From Paenibacillus etheri (GTDB lineage: Bacteria > Bacillota > Bacilli > Paenibacillales > Paenibacillaceae): a stretch of 64,000 nucleotides of DNA. The stretch is taken from positions 1 through 64,000 of the forward strand of contig NZ_LCZJ02000098.1 in NCBI RefSeq assembly GCF_001012825.1, written 5' to 3'. The notes under the pieces were generated by a model, which saw only the letters and a list, made by a program, of their open reading frames with translations, had not been told where the DNA came from and searched no databases. Position 1 is the stretch's first letter; each line of letters begins with the position of its first letter. The position numbers were made by a program, and so were the translations under genes. Shown here one piece after another: positions 37,104 through 46,639 of the stretch.

Positions 37104-39637
37104 CGCCAACAGTTAAGTTTTTTGATTTTACACCAGATCCCAAAGTGCTGATAGCTCTGACTCATACCCCAATGCTTCCATTAGATGCATTATGCGAATT
37201 AATTGATAATGCGATAGATTCATTTCAGGCTGCCAGACTCACAGGTATAAGGATAGAAAATCCTCTAATTTCCATTGAGCTGCCAAGAAATTCAGATCTT
37301 AATAAAAATACCGGAATAATACGTATCCGTGACAACGGACCGGGCATGACGGCTGAAATGGCTGAAAAGTCAATCAGGGCGGGATTCTCCGGTAATAATT
37401 CATATGATAGTCTCGGGTTATTTGGTATGGGTTTTAATATTTCTACAGGTAAGTTCGGCAGAGTAACCAGGCTGCTGACAGTCCGGGAAAATGAAGAGCA
37501 GGCTATAGAGGTGGTAATTGATCTTGAAAGTATTAATCAGTCTAAAAATTATCAGCTGCCTGTAAATCCCGTTGATAAACCAAGGGGAATTAGTCACGGG
37601 ACAGTTATTGAAATAAGCCAATGGTGGCCTGAGGGAAATGCAAACAGCCAGTTTGTCAAACGTCTCATTCATTACGGACTTCCAAAAGTGCGTTCTGAGC
37701 TCGGCCGGCGCTATGCCACAGTATTATCCAAGCGGGAAATCAGAATAATGGTAAACGGAGAACCCTGCGAAGCATTTGAGCATTGTGTCTGGGGCTCTAA
37801 CAGATATGTTGAACGGAAAGGGCATGGACAGATTCATGCCAGATATGACTTCGACCATATTATTGGGGTGCAGAGAAGATGCGGTAATTGTACAGCTTTA
37901 ATTCCGGATGAAATGATTGAATGTCCATCATGTAAATCTTCAAACATCCGGAGTGTTGAGGAAAAGGTGAAAGGCTGGGTCGGTATCCAAAGATTCGACG
38001 ACAGCACTGAATACGGAATTGATTTAATCAGGAATGGCAGGGCGATCCGGATAGCTGAAAAAACAGCTTTTTTTGAATTTGTAGATGAATTTAAGAAAAC
38101 AATTATGGATTATCCTATTGACGGGCCATTCGGAAGAATATCAGGTGAAGTACATCTAAACCATGTCCCGGTAGACTTTCTAAAACAGGATTTTCAGCGC
38201 AGCAGCTCTGAATGGCAACGTGCCATCTCTTATTTAAGAGGGGAGAGCTCATTGCAGCCTAGTCAGCCGGGTGCGGATCAAAACAAAAGCTATATCTACA
38301 AACTGTATCAGGGGTACCGCAGAGTCAGAAAGCCGGGGAAGGCCGACTTATATATGGGATATTGGGATAGGGATTCCAATGAACCTAAGCGTATATCAAG
38401 GGATGTAGAAAAAGAATATTATCAAAAATTCTTAGAGAAATTGCCCGGATACTATGATGATTCAGAATGGTGGAAGCTGGTAGAACAAGCTGATTCCCCG
38501 CCGCTTGAAGAATTGGTTGATTGTCCGGAATGCAGCGCGCAGAATTTGAAGGAACATGATACATGCAATGTTTGCGGCTACATATTAATAGGGAAGCCAT
38601 GTATTAATCCGGATTGTAAACATGAGATCCCCAAGTCAGCGTATTCTTGCCCGGAGTGTGGCATGTCCCAGGTGCCAAAAATTGAAGAACCATGGACCTG
38701 CCATGTTTGCGGTACCAAAAACAGGGCTGCTGAAAAGAGCTGTACATCATGCAGTGAGAAGAAAGGCACTGAGAATACTCTTTCAAAGGAATTCCTCTCA
38801 CAGAATGCCAACAAATCTGATGATTTATCTATACCAGGCTGTTCAATTATGCTGGCTGACGGTGTTTATAGTTCACCTGTGAATGTAAATGTTTTTATTA
38901 CTCAATTACCGATAAAGTCAATTCAGCAAACTGACGGGATTCCGCTGATTGTTTTTAAGGAAGAAGAAATAGATGTCTACCTGGACAAAACCCACAAATT
39001 GTTTAAATCGTTCCAGATCCGGCCTGAACAGATGATAGCTGCTGAAGTTGCACTTTACATTTATGATATGAACCGGAGACTTTCCGGAAAACAATATCAC
39101 GGAAGACACGCCCTCTCAACAATTGAATGGCAGATTCTAAACAGCCGATGGTCTGATAAACTTGAGGATAGCCCGGACAAAATCCGGGAAGAAGTTTATA
39201 GATTCTTTATCCAGTTAAAAGAGAAACTTCCGGAGCTTTTAAAAGAAACAGCCACCGATATATTTGACGAGATGGACGAAGAACAGAAAAGAGCAATGGT
39301 TGATAACATGCTTAATCAAAATGCTGATATCAGCCGGCTTGGAGAGATGAAGGAGACCGGTTTATTTCTATTGTATATTGATGAGGCAGTTATTACTGAT
39401 ATTTTTAAAAAGTATCCGCATGTATTTTTCGATGGAGGGATATGGGAAGTTGCATACTCAAGTCCGGCGGAATTAAACGATACAATATTACACAAAGCGC
39501 AAATAAGGATCAGGAATATTTATCTTAACTGTTTAAATGATATGGTGAACTATATTAAATATCGTTCAACTGAGACAGGAATCTCTCAAAAAACAAGACT
39601 GTCATTGGAGTTTCTCCAGCAAAAGGTGATAAAGTGA
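37100..39637 (+). CDS. MORC/MutL-like GHKL ATPase with zinc ribbons
   Basis: An 845-residue protein. The N-terminal 200 residues are a GHKL (Bergerat) ATPase: ELIDNAIDSF (about 33-42), IRDNGPGM (about 76-83), LGLFGMGFN (about 105-113) and SHGTVIEIS. An S5-like transducer follows, interrupted by a Cys4 ribbon (CGNC...CPSC, about 261-277). A second cluster of paired-Cys ribbons lies at about 475-555 (CPEC/CNVC, CPEC, CHVC/CTSC), then a helical C-terminus. GHKL proteins of this class were described in R-M operons as the prokaryotic relatives of eukaryotic MORC (Iyer, Abhiman and Aravind). They probably clamp on DNA in an ATP-dependent way. GGAGGAACC precedes its ATG. Confidence 0.85.
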   Translation: MTPTVKFFDFTPDPKVLIALTHTPMLPLDALCELIDNAIDSFQAARLTGIRIENPLISIELPRNSDLNKNTGIIRIRDNGPGMTAEMAEKSIRAGFSGNNSYDSLGLFGMGFNISTGKFGRVTRLLTVRENEEQAIEVVIDLESINQSKNYQLPVNPVDKPRGISHGTVIEISQWWPEGNANSQFVKRLIHYGLPKVRSELGRRYATVLSKREIRIMVNGEPCEAFEHCVWGSNRYVERKGHGQIHARYDFDHIIGVQRRCGNCTALIPDEMIECPSCKSSNIRSVEEKVKGWVGIQRFDDSTEYGIDLIRNGRAIRIAEKTAFFEFVDEFKKTIMDYPIDGPFGRISGEVHLNHVPVDFLKQDFQRSSSEWQRAISYLRGESSLQPSQPGADQNKSYIYKLYQGYRRVRKPGKADLYMGYWDRDSNEPKRISRDVEKEYYQKFLEKLPGYYDDSEWWKLVEQADSPPLEELVDCPECSAQNLKEHDTCNVCGYILIGKPCINPDCKHEIPKSAYSCPECGMSQVPKIEEPWTCHVCGTKNRAAEKSCTSCSEKKGTENTLSKEFLSQNANKSDDLSIPGCSIMLADGVYSSPVNVNVFITQLPIKSIQQTDGIPLIVFKEEEIDVYLDKTHKLFKSFQIRPEQMIAAEVALYIYDMNRRLSGKQYHGRHALSTIEWQILNSRWSDKLEDSPDKIREEVYRFFIQLKEKLPELLKETATDIFDEMDEEQKRAMVDNMLNQNADISRLGEMKETGLFLLYIDEAVITDIFKKYPHVFFDGGIWEVAYSSPAELNDTILHKAQIRIRNIYLNCLNDMVNYIKYRSTETGISQKTRLSLEFLQQKVIK

Positions 39638-41370
39638 GTACTTTCATCAGTGAAATAATTTTAAAGTCCGGCACATGGCAGGCATTTGAAAGAGTAGTCT
39701 CACGTTTACTGGCACATGAAGGATTTGAAGGCATAAGGCTAGTGGGTCAATCCGGTGACCGCGGGGCTGATGTTCTAGCGCACCGGGCTGGTAAACGGTG
39801 GCTGTTCCAAATGAAACACTGGAAAAACAGGGTTGGTGTTGATGTTGCTGACCAGACGCTGGAGGCTATGAGAATTTACAGAGCTCAGGTTCCAGTAATT
39901 GTAGCTTTAAACGGATTTGATGAAAGGCTGAAGGAGCATCAAAGAACTCTGATGAGCAGAGGAATTCCGCTACAGCTGTGGGATACAAAGGTGCTTATCA
40001 CCAGGGCGGAAAAACTTCCGGAAATGCCCGTACTTAACAGAAATCCGCGTGAGTATCAGGAGGAGGCCATTCGATCTGCAATACAAACATTTAACGAAAA
40101 GAATAAAAAGGCCCTGATTGTGATGGCTACAGGACTAGGTAAGACTTTTGTTGCATGTGAATCTGTCAGGCGGATTAACGCAATATCTCCACTGAAATTT
40201 CTTGTAATAGCCCATACGAATGAGCTTGTTTATCAGATAGAGAAAGCTTTCTGGCCGTTTCTGTCTAAGGAACAGGAAACAACGGTATGGAACGGATATG
40301 AGCAGCCTGGCGAAGAGCGTCTTGAAAAAAGTAATGCCGTTTTCGCATGTTTAAATACAGTTGCTGATTATGTCCAGAGAGGGAAAGAACTGCCGTTTTT
40401 TGATCTCATTATTATAGATGAATGCCACCATGTTGGGGGACAAATGTATAACGCCGTATTACAAGAGACTCTGGCTGGTACGGAATGCGGACCATTTCTT
40501 CTTGGGTTGACAGCAACACCGTGGCGTCCGGATGATGTTGATCTTTCAGAATATTTTGGTGAACCTCTTGTTAGTGTGGATATTGTTACCGGTTTACGTA
40601 ACGGCTTTTTATCTGATGTCGATTACAGAATGTATACTGACAATATAAACTGGGAAGCTCTAGGAGAATTAAAAGGAAGGAATTTTTCGCCGCGGCATAT
40701 TAACAGGACTCTGTTTATCACTGAGTGGGACGATGCTGTTGTATTTGAGCTGAAAAGGGTGTGGCAGGAACAAAGTAAACCAAGGGCAATTGTTTTCTGC
40801 GGTACGATAGATCATGCAGCTACAATGAGAGACCGTATTAATTCACTCGGTTTCTGTAACGCGTCGGCAATATATTCACAGACTACTGCCGGCCGTTTAA
40901 TGGATCCTGCAGAACGTAACCGTATACTCTGCGACTTTCAAGACGGTGTAATTGATGTTTTATGTGCAGTTGATATTTTAAACGAGGGTGTTGACGTGCC
41001 GGATGTGAACATTATTGTATTTCAGAGAGTGACCCACAGCCGGAGAATATTTATTCAGCAGCTGGGCAGAGGTTTAAGGTTGTCAAAAAATAAGGAGAAA
41101 GTTATTGTTCTTGATTTCGTATCTGATATACGCAGATTTGCAGCAGGCATTAATTTGAAAGATGGCCTCGCTGAAGATGGGCCGGCTCCGGGGAATCCGG
41201 TAAGAATTAGCCTGCCGCATAAAGTGACATTCAGAAAAGCAGGCGGTGAGGATCCGCAAACGGAGTCCTTTTTAAGACAATGGCTTGAGGATGTGGCTGC
41301 GGTAGAAGGAGCGGGCGAGGATACAAGCATACTTAAATTTCCGCCGGAATTACGGGGAGGACGAAAATGA
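39634..41370 (+). CDS. Mrr-like nuclease fused to SF2 helicase
   Basis: A 578-residue protein starting with GTG at 39634, coupled to the previous gene (GTGA overlap). Residues about 10-95 form an Mrr-type restriction endonuclease domain: WQAFERVVSRLL, GDRGADVLA with the catalytic Asp, and FQMKHW, the Q-x-K. Residues about 140-500 are a DEAD/DEAH-like helicase: ATGLGKT (Walker A, about 165), DECHHVGG (about 262), LTATPWRPDD, and QQLGRGLRLS (motif VI). Such fusions translocate on DNA and cut it. With the GHKL ATPase it is the likely effector side of the cluster. Confidence 0.88.
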   Translation: MSTFISEIILKSGTWQAFERVVSRLLAHEGFEGIRLVGQSGDRGADVLAHRAGKRWLFQMKHWKNRVGVDVADQTLEAMRIYRAQVPVIVALNGFDERLKEHQRTLMSRGIPLQLWDTKVLITRAEKLPEMPVLNRNPREYQEEAIRSAIQTFNEKNKKALIVMATGLGKTFVACESVRRINAISPLKFLVIAHTNELVYQIEKAFWPFLSKEQETTVWNGYEQPGEERLEKSNAVFACLNTVADYVQRGKELPFFDLIIIDECHHVGGQMYNAVLQETLAGTECGPFLLGLTATPWRPDDVDLSEYFGEPLVSVDIVTGLRNGFLSDVDYRMYTDNINWEALGELKGRNFSPRHINRTLFITEWDDAVVFELKRVWQEQSKPRAIVFCGTIDHAATMRDRINSLGFCNASAIYSQTTAGRLMDPAERNRILCDFQDGVIDVLCAVDILNEGVDVPDVNIIVFQRVTHSRRIFIQQLGRGLRLSKNKEKVIVLDFVSDIRRFAAGINLKDGLAEDGPAPGNPVRISLPHKVTFRKAGGEDPQTESFLRQWLEDVAAVEGAGEDTSILKFPPELRGGRK

Positions 41371-42077
41371 CATTTGATGAAGTCATCAATGATATTGAGA
41401 AGATGATCGGGTTAGAACTGGAAAGTATTAAGGCTGGTGCTAACATTACGCTTACCGGGATAGACAAAAGAGCTAAGAGGATCGAATTAATGACCTCGGC
41501 GGGCAAACTTAAAACAAGGCCCTTTAGTGAACTTGAAAAAATATGGAATAAACTCTGTTCTTCATCAGCTGCTCATGTAGATAGTGTTCTTGGAGGCTCC
41601 GGATCAAGCCGGAACCAGCCCGAGACTGTGATGGCTAACCTGCCGTATGTTGAATGGTTTTTTATAGATGGTAAAAAGCATCTGGCTATAGTAAAGGAGC
41701 CGGCGCATGGTTACGGGACGCTTTTAAAGATGGATGAATTAGCTGCAATTGAAATAAAAGATAAATTATTGAACGTAGCAAATACTGCATGCGAAGTGGT
41801 TGTTATTACTGAAGACATTAGGGAAACTGCTTATGCTTATGAGAAGGTTACAGGAATACCATTATACCCGGTTTCTCCCGGCGTTTATGAGCAATATAAA
41901 GATAAAGTCAGATTTATTATTGTGTCCAAAAGCAATTTGGATAATCAAGTTAAGCAGGGAACTTATATAGTGGTTTCTGGGGTGGAGAACATGAGTTCTG
42001 AGCCGAAAATACATTTAGACGGGCGGGAATTTCAAGTGTTTTCTGAGGGCGGGATTGAGGTTTTCATTTCATTATAA
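41367..42077 (+). CDS. Unknown last gene of the MORC-type restriction operon
   Basis: A 236-residue soluble protein, ATGA-coupled to the helicase gene. I do not recognise it. The first 60 residues (MTFDEVINDIEKMIGLELES, with AGANITLTGIDKRAKRIEL) look like a small alpha/beta or DNA-binding domain. The second part (about 90-236) is alpha/beta with repeated strands (YVEWFFIDGK, RFIIVSKS, TYIVVSG). No Cys clusters or nuclease motif are obvious. Strict coupling to four upstream genes says it belongs to the system, perhaps as a specificity or regulatory subunit (inference). A terminator follows 26 bases after the stop. Confidence 0.6.
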   Translation: MTFDEVINDIEKMIGLELESIKAGANITLTGIDKRAKRIELMTSAGKLKTRPFSELEKIWNKLCSSSAAHVDSVLGGSGSSRNQPETVMANLPYVEWFFIDGKKHLAIVKEPAHGYGTLLKMDELAAIEIKDKLLNVANTACEVVVITEDIRETAYAYEKVTGIPLYPVSPGVYEQYKDKVRFIIVSKSNLDNQVKQGTYIVVSGVENMSSEPKIHLDGREFQVFSEGGIEVFISL

Positions 42078-42102
42078 TCATTATAACTAGCATTTAGACG
42101 CG

Positions 42103-42133
42103 AAATACACCCGGATTTAGGGTGTATTTTTAT
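42103..42133 (+). terminator. Terminator of the MORC-type operon
   Basis: AAATACACC (42103-42111) and GGTGTATTT (42121-42129), with continuing T-rich sequence. Confidence 0.85.
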
Positions 42134-42164
42134 TATGGCTTTAGCCAGTTGAGTGCGTGAAACG

Positions 42165-42890
42165 CGCGAAACAAAAAACCACCCGCTATGCGGGTGGAGG
42201 GAACGAGGGTTTGACCACCAAGACCATTCCGATAGAATTGAGATGTTCAGGCTCAATGGAATGGAATGATCAAAGATGGCAAACAAGAGCTATAGTCTAG
42301 CTCACACGAAGTGGATGTGCAAATACCATATCGTGTTCACCCCGAAGTATAGACGGAAAGAAATTTATAATCAAGTGAGGAAAGATCTAATCGAAATTTT
42401 CATACGTCTATGTAAGTACAAGGGAGTTGAAATTCTAGAGGGCCACATGATGCCCGATCATGTTCACATGCTGGTGCGATCCCACCGAAAATTGCGGTCT
42501 CAACATTCATGGGATATTTAAAGGGAAAAAGTTCGCTCATGATATTCGAAAAGCATGCCCAGTTCAAGTATAAATACGGAAATCGGAAATTTTGGGCAGA
42601 AGGATACTATGTAAGCACTGTAGGTCTGAATGAGGCCACCGTAGCCTAATATATACGTGAACAAGAAGCACATGACCAAGCCATAGATAAGCTGAGTGTA
42701 AAAGAGTACGTAGATCCATTTAGCGACAAAAGGAACAAAAAGAAATAAACCCGTTTAACGGGTAAGTGAAAATGATAAATTACACTGAGCCTGAACAGAA
42801 CTGCTGTCAGGCTAGCGTCTTTAGGCGCAGTTTGGCAACAAGGGGTTATACCCCAAGAGCAAACCACCCGTTGGACGGGTGGTCCTGATT
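42165..42890 (+). mobile_element. Decayed IS200-family element
   Basis: The ends carry the expected subterminal hairpins, AACCACCCGCTATGCGGGTGG near 42173 and AACCACCCGTTGGACGGGTGG near 42866, around a broken tnpA. There are no terminal inverted repeats, as expected for the single-strand transposition mechanism. A 110-base leader separates the left hairpin from tnpA, as is usual for IS200. Confidence 0.8.
42276..42748 (+). pseudogene. tnpA: IS200 transposase tnpA, frameshifted
   Basis: The first 66 codons (MANKSYSLAHTKWMCKYHIV..., with the HUH motif in MPDHVHMLV) are intact. A one-base loss near 42475 shifts the frame; the continuation reads IPPKIAVSTFMGYLKGKSSL, then FWAEGYYVSTVGLNEATVA, followed by an in-frame TAA near 42646 and a final homologous stretch to 42748. 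The catalytic Tyr (GYYVS) lies after the frameshift, so no active enzyme is made. Confidence 0.85.
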
Positions 42891-42989
42891 TATCGACAAA
42901 AAAGAAAGGTATTTGATTTGATTATGTAGAAATATAGGAGTAATTATCTAAAAGTATGAAGGAAGAGTCTTATGTATCAGGTATACGAT

Positions 42990-43876
42990 AAATGGAGTTC
43001 GGCGCCATCGGAATCCTGGTCGGCGATTCCCAAAAGTGGTTCTGCTTGCCCTAGTTCATGAATCTACAAGACGGCGTCCAAACCATTCTGGGCTGGAAGA
43101 AGTCCAAATGCGAAGTACAAACACCTTCCCATGTCGTTCAGATGATTGAACAGGGCTTCGAAGCCGCGAAAGGTTTCGGTCAAGCGCTGCTGCTTTTGGA
43201 TCGATACTTCTTGTCGGTTCCGGCCTTGGAACGGCCGAATGCGTGCCATCTTGCTTCCGAAACCCGCATGCACCTGGTGACCAAAGCCAAATCAACGTGG
43301 TTGCCTACGAACGTCCCCCTGCAAAAAAAACGAGACGAAACCGACAACTAAAAAAGGAAAGTCAGTCAAATTAAAGGGGATATTCGTGACTCGAGCGGCC
43401 GATTCAGTTTCTGTGCATGGATCTGTTTTGGGGCCAGCGCTTGTATCAGGAATTACGTTTCGTGCTGGTGGTACATGAGGGCCACTACTCCGTTTTGGTC
43501 AGTACGGATTTGGGCCTAACAGCTACCGACATATCATCCGCTTGTACAGCTATCGCTTCAAAACCGATGTGCGTTTCGGGAAATGAAGCAGGTCACCCAT
43601 GACTTCGGTTACCGCTTCTGGAGCAAGTCGATGCCGAAGCTGAACCGATATTTGAGAAAAGAGGGAACGCATCCCCTCGAAGCGGTAACGAACGAACAAG
43701 ACCGTCAGCGCATCCAGAAAACTATTCAAGCTATCGAGGGATTCGTGATGTGCATGTGCATTGCAATGGGACTCCTACAACTTGTCTCCTTGCAGTTTTC
43801 AGGCCGGATGTCGGTGCTGTTTTTCCGTTATCTGCGAACGCCCTCCCATGCCGTGTGCGATTCACTGGTTTCATAA
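42990..43876 (+). pseudogene. Remnant of an IS4-like DDE transposase
   Basis: Pieces in several frames resemble a DDE transposase: GAIGILVGDSQKWFCLP near 43000, NLQDGVQTILGWKKSK from 43061, LLLLDRYFLSVPALE near 43190 (one DDE Asp), RLYQELRFVLVVHEGHYSVL near 43430, and TDVRFREMKQVTHDFGYRFW followed by a C-terminal helix to 43876. At least three frame changes and stops separate them. No complete ends were found. Confidence 0.7.
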
Positions 43877-44127
43877 CGCTGTAGAACTTCTTACTGTTAA
43901 TTACAATAATATTCGAATCTACTTTTATTGTGTTTTCCCAGGTGAATTTTAGGAGGAAATAATTTAGTTTTATCGAATATAATCCATTAAATGTAAAAAA
44001 ACCACAGAAAGGGCGAACGACGATAGGAACTATTAAGCATCTATGAAATCACTCGCTCTTTTGATTATGTATGATAAGTTGTACTCCTCTCTAAGATAAT
44101 CCAAGGAAATGTGAGAGGTGGAGGGAA

Positions 44128-45111
44128 ATGGAGCTAGAGATGTATTATAAAGAAGATACTGGTGGCTGGTTTCTAATTCCAGATTGGTCTACTTTTTTTA
44201 TTAATCTTGGGAAAGAACTTGCTTTGAGAAATACAGGGAGTAAAAGATGGACTGCTGCCTTGACATTGCCAGCGAAGGAATATATCGCTCCTTTTATTGG
44301 TGTTGGAATCTTGTCTTCAGTATTCATAAAGAGTTCTGCCGATGATTTGCTAGAAGTTCATTTTCAAAGTTTATCCTCGCTTGAGAAATATACTCCTGTC
44401 TGGTACAGGAAAAACAAGCGGATATTAAAAGCGGTTTTTCTAGGTGTTACTGATTATCAAGGGGAGCAAAGGCTGCTCATACAAACACAATCAACAAAAG
44501 CAGGTGGCTTAACGGAGTATATATCAAAGGAAAATGCATTGGAAATACAACTAAATCCGAATGAAAACCAACGTTTACCGAATAACCAAAAGGGACGAGC
44601 TATGACTGTAGAATCTCGCTTAACAGATTCTATTTTTGGAGTGCACTCGCAAGCTTTACTCAAGCAGCCTAAAACCAGAATTTGTTTTGTAGGTGGAAAG
44701 GAACAGCTTGAGAGTGAGATTACAACAAGAATGTTTGCAATTTATGAAGATAATCAAATGATTAAAGGTTCATTAAATGATTTACTGCGGGTTAGACAGT
44801 TTCAGCACAGCGTTGACCCGTATCAATCACAATTTGTTTCCTCACTTGCGAGAAAAAATGAACCTGACTTAAATCTGACCTCTACTTCTATAATTATATA
44901 CTCAGGCTCCAATGGTTTTTTAAATTGGAAAGAAGATTTTCAGTATACAAACTCCATTGTGGTTCTTGACCGTTCCGAGCCTCAATTTGAGTTTGCAGTT
45001 GAGGAAATCAACAATAAATATATTCAAAGTAATAGGACACCCTTTTCAAAATTGGACCTTGAGGCAATGCCCGGCGGTATTGAATTGTTATATTGGGAGG
45101 AGACAAGATGA
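44128..45111 (+). CDS. DISARM-linked protein, possible N-terminal half of a split DrmE
   Basis: A 327-residue soluble protein with GGTGGAGGG before its ATG. I see no recognisable catalytic motif. It has an N-terminal WFLIPDWSTFF segment, a central alpha/beta region with RICFVGGKEQLESE, and TSIIIYSGSNGF and NSIVVLDRSE strands toward the end, which look like a Rossmann- or RecA-like core. It is ATGA-coupled to the next gene and lies directly upstream of DrmA and DrmB homologues, the place of DrmE in class 2 DISARM operons. Together the two coupled proteins (about 840 residues) would approach the size I expect for one DrmE. This is an inference from position and size. Confidence 0.5.
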   Translation: MELEMYYKEDTGGWFLIPDWSTFFINLGKELALRNTGSKRWTAALTLPAKEYIAPFIGVGILSSVFIKSSADDLLEVHFQSLSSLEKYTPVWYRKNKRILKAVFLGVTDYQGEQRLLIQTQSTKAGGLTEYISKENALEIQLNPNENQRLPNNQKGRAMTVESRLTDSIFGVHSQALLKQPKTRICFVGGKEQLESEITTRMFAIYEDNQMIKGSLNDLLRVRQFQHSVDPYQSQFVSSLARKNEPDLNLTSTSIIIYSGSNGFLNWKEDFQYTNSIVVLDRSEPQFEFAVEEINNKYIQSNRTPFSKLDLEAMPGGIELLYWEETR

Positions 45112-46637
45112 ATACTCTATCCAGCGTGAGCAAATTATTTGAGCTGGCAAGTAATTATAACTTGCGATTTCATGAAGTGTCTTCAAAACCGCTTGCTGAA
45201 TATTCTTTATCGTTAAAAAAGCTTGAGTATCAAATTCTAAATCAGGATGAGGGCGACATTCTTCTGAATGATTTACTAACACATTTTCGTAAATTCAGAT
45301 TTATACTCTCTGCTAGTCCTCTTCCTTTCTCCGCGCACAGCGAATTGATAAATAGTAAGGATTTGAACAGGTTGTCACGACAATGTCAGCTGATGTACCA
45401 GGATTTGAAAAAGGATATTGATACCGTGCTGGAGACTTATGAAGCTTTACGTAACTCTCCGGAGAAACCTGTATTGGATTTTTTACGTGAAAATTTTAAA
45501 GATAAACGTTCCACTGGTTTGGTTTTAAAAACTGCCAATGATTTGAATGCAGTAGAAGAAGTATTAAAGCGTACTTTTTTATGGGACAAGTCTTTTTCAG
45601 TGGTTACGCCTTCAAAATTAAAAAAGAGCTTTTTCTTTGACAGACTTATTATTTTGGGGCCAACCTACTGGTATCCAGATTATCTATTTCACTGCCCGCG
45701 CTCCTCGAGTATTGAAATTATTCTGTATGACTGGCAGTCATACCACACACCGAGAATGGAATATTTCACAAAATCCCATTCCCCAATTTCATCCTTGCTA
45801 CAGGGATGCAATATACACATGAGAAATACAAATGATATTGATTACCGGGAATTAATAGAAGTCAGTGATCAAATTATTGATTACAAAAAAATCGAAAAAA
45901 GTATAGCAAACAGGCCTGCCCTTACTGCAACGGAATATGTCAGTGCGAAATTAATTGGTTTGGCAGATGCTAAAGGCATATTTTTTGAGGATCATTCAAT
46001 AAAAAATATATGGACGATATCAATGCAGTCAAAGGAACCGATATTAAAATGTTCTGTTAATGAATTGGATACAGACAGTTACTTACTTATAAGAACTGGT
46101 ACTGGGCGTGATTATATACAGATCAAAGCTGATGAATTTATCGGAAACCGTGCTGAAAAAATGCGCCACCGTCATTATGTCTGGAAAAAAAGGCTGCGCA
46201 AATATACGGCTAAATACCCGGCGGAAAAAATCTGTTTCTACCTCCGGAAGCATGGGGGAACCCGGGTAAATAAGATAAACCTTAGAAACTGGGCTTCAGA
46301 CGATAATATTAAGCCGAGGGAATATAATGATTTTTTAGCCCTCATGAAACTTGTTAAATTTGAAGATCATGCAGAAAAGTTGTGGAAGGAAGCAGAAGAC
46401 TTATTTCGTGCGCATCATAGGGCTGGAATGGTTATACGAAAATTACTGATTCAAGAAATTAAGAAATCGAACCTTGGGAAATTGGAACTTGAACAAAAAA
46501 TGACCTTTCATTTGCCAGATTCTGAAGATGCAACATTTACGGCATATAAGATCGAATACATAAGTCAAAATGTTTTCCAGGTTGAGCCTCACCAGTTAAG
46601 AGCATTAATTGATTTCAACCATTTGGGGGGACAGTAA
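45108..46637 (+). CDS. DISARM-linked protein, possible C-terminal half of a split DrmE
   Basis: A 509-residue protein starting at ATG 45108, right after GGGAGGAGACAAG; the longer frame from 45093 has no ribosome binding site. The first 150 residues are helical. A middle section (TGLVLKTANDLNAVEEVLKR, then FFDRLIILGPTYWYP) resembles the second RecA-like lobe of a helicase without an obvious Walker motif. The end is basic (RHRHYVWKKRLRKY), which suggests nucleic-acid contact. It is coupled by a four-base overlap upstream and lies two bases from the drmA start downstream. DrmE-like by context only. Confidence 0.5.
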   Translation: MNTLSSVSKLFELASNYNLRFHEVSSKPLAEYSLSLKKLEYQILNQDEGDILLNDLLTHFRKFRFILSASPLPFSAHSELINSKDLNRLSRQCQLMYQDLKKDIDTVLETYEALRNSPEKPVLDFLRENFKDKRSTGLVLKTANDLNAVEEVLKRTFLWDKSFSVVTPSKLKKSFFFDRLIILGPTYWYPDYLFHCPRSSSIEIILYDWQSYHTPRMEYFTKSHSPISSLLQGCNIHMRNTNDIDYRELIEVSDQIIDYKKIEKSIANRPALTATEYVSAKLIGLADAKGIFFEDHSIKNIWTISMQSKEPILKCSVNELDTDSYLLIRTGTGRDYIQIKADEFIGNRAEKMRHRHYVWKKRLRKYTAKYPAEKICFYLRKHGGTRVNKINLRNWASDDNIKPREYNDFLALMKLVKFEDHAEKLWKEAEDLFRAHHRAGMVIRKLLIQEIKKSNLGKLELEQKMTFHLPDSEDATFTAYKIEYISQNVFQVEPHQLRALIDFNHLGGQ

Positions 46638-46639
46638 AG

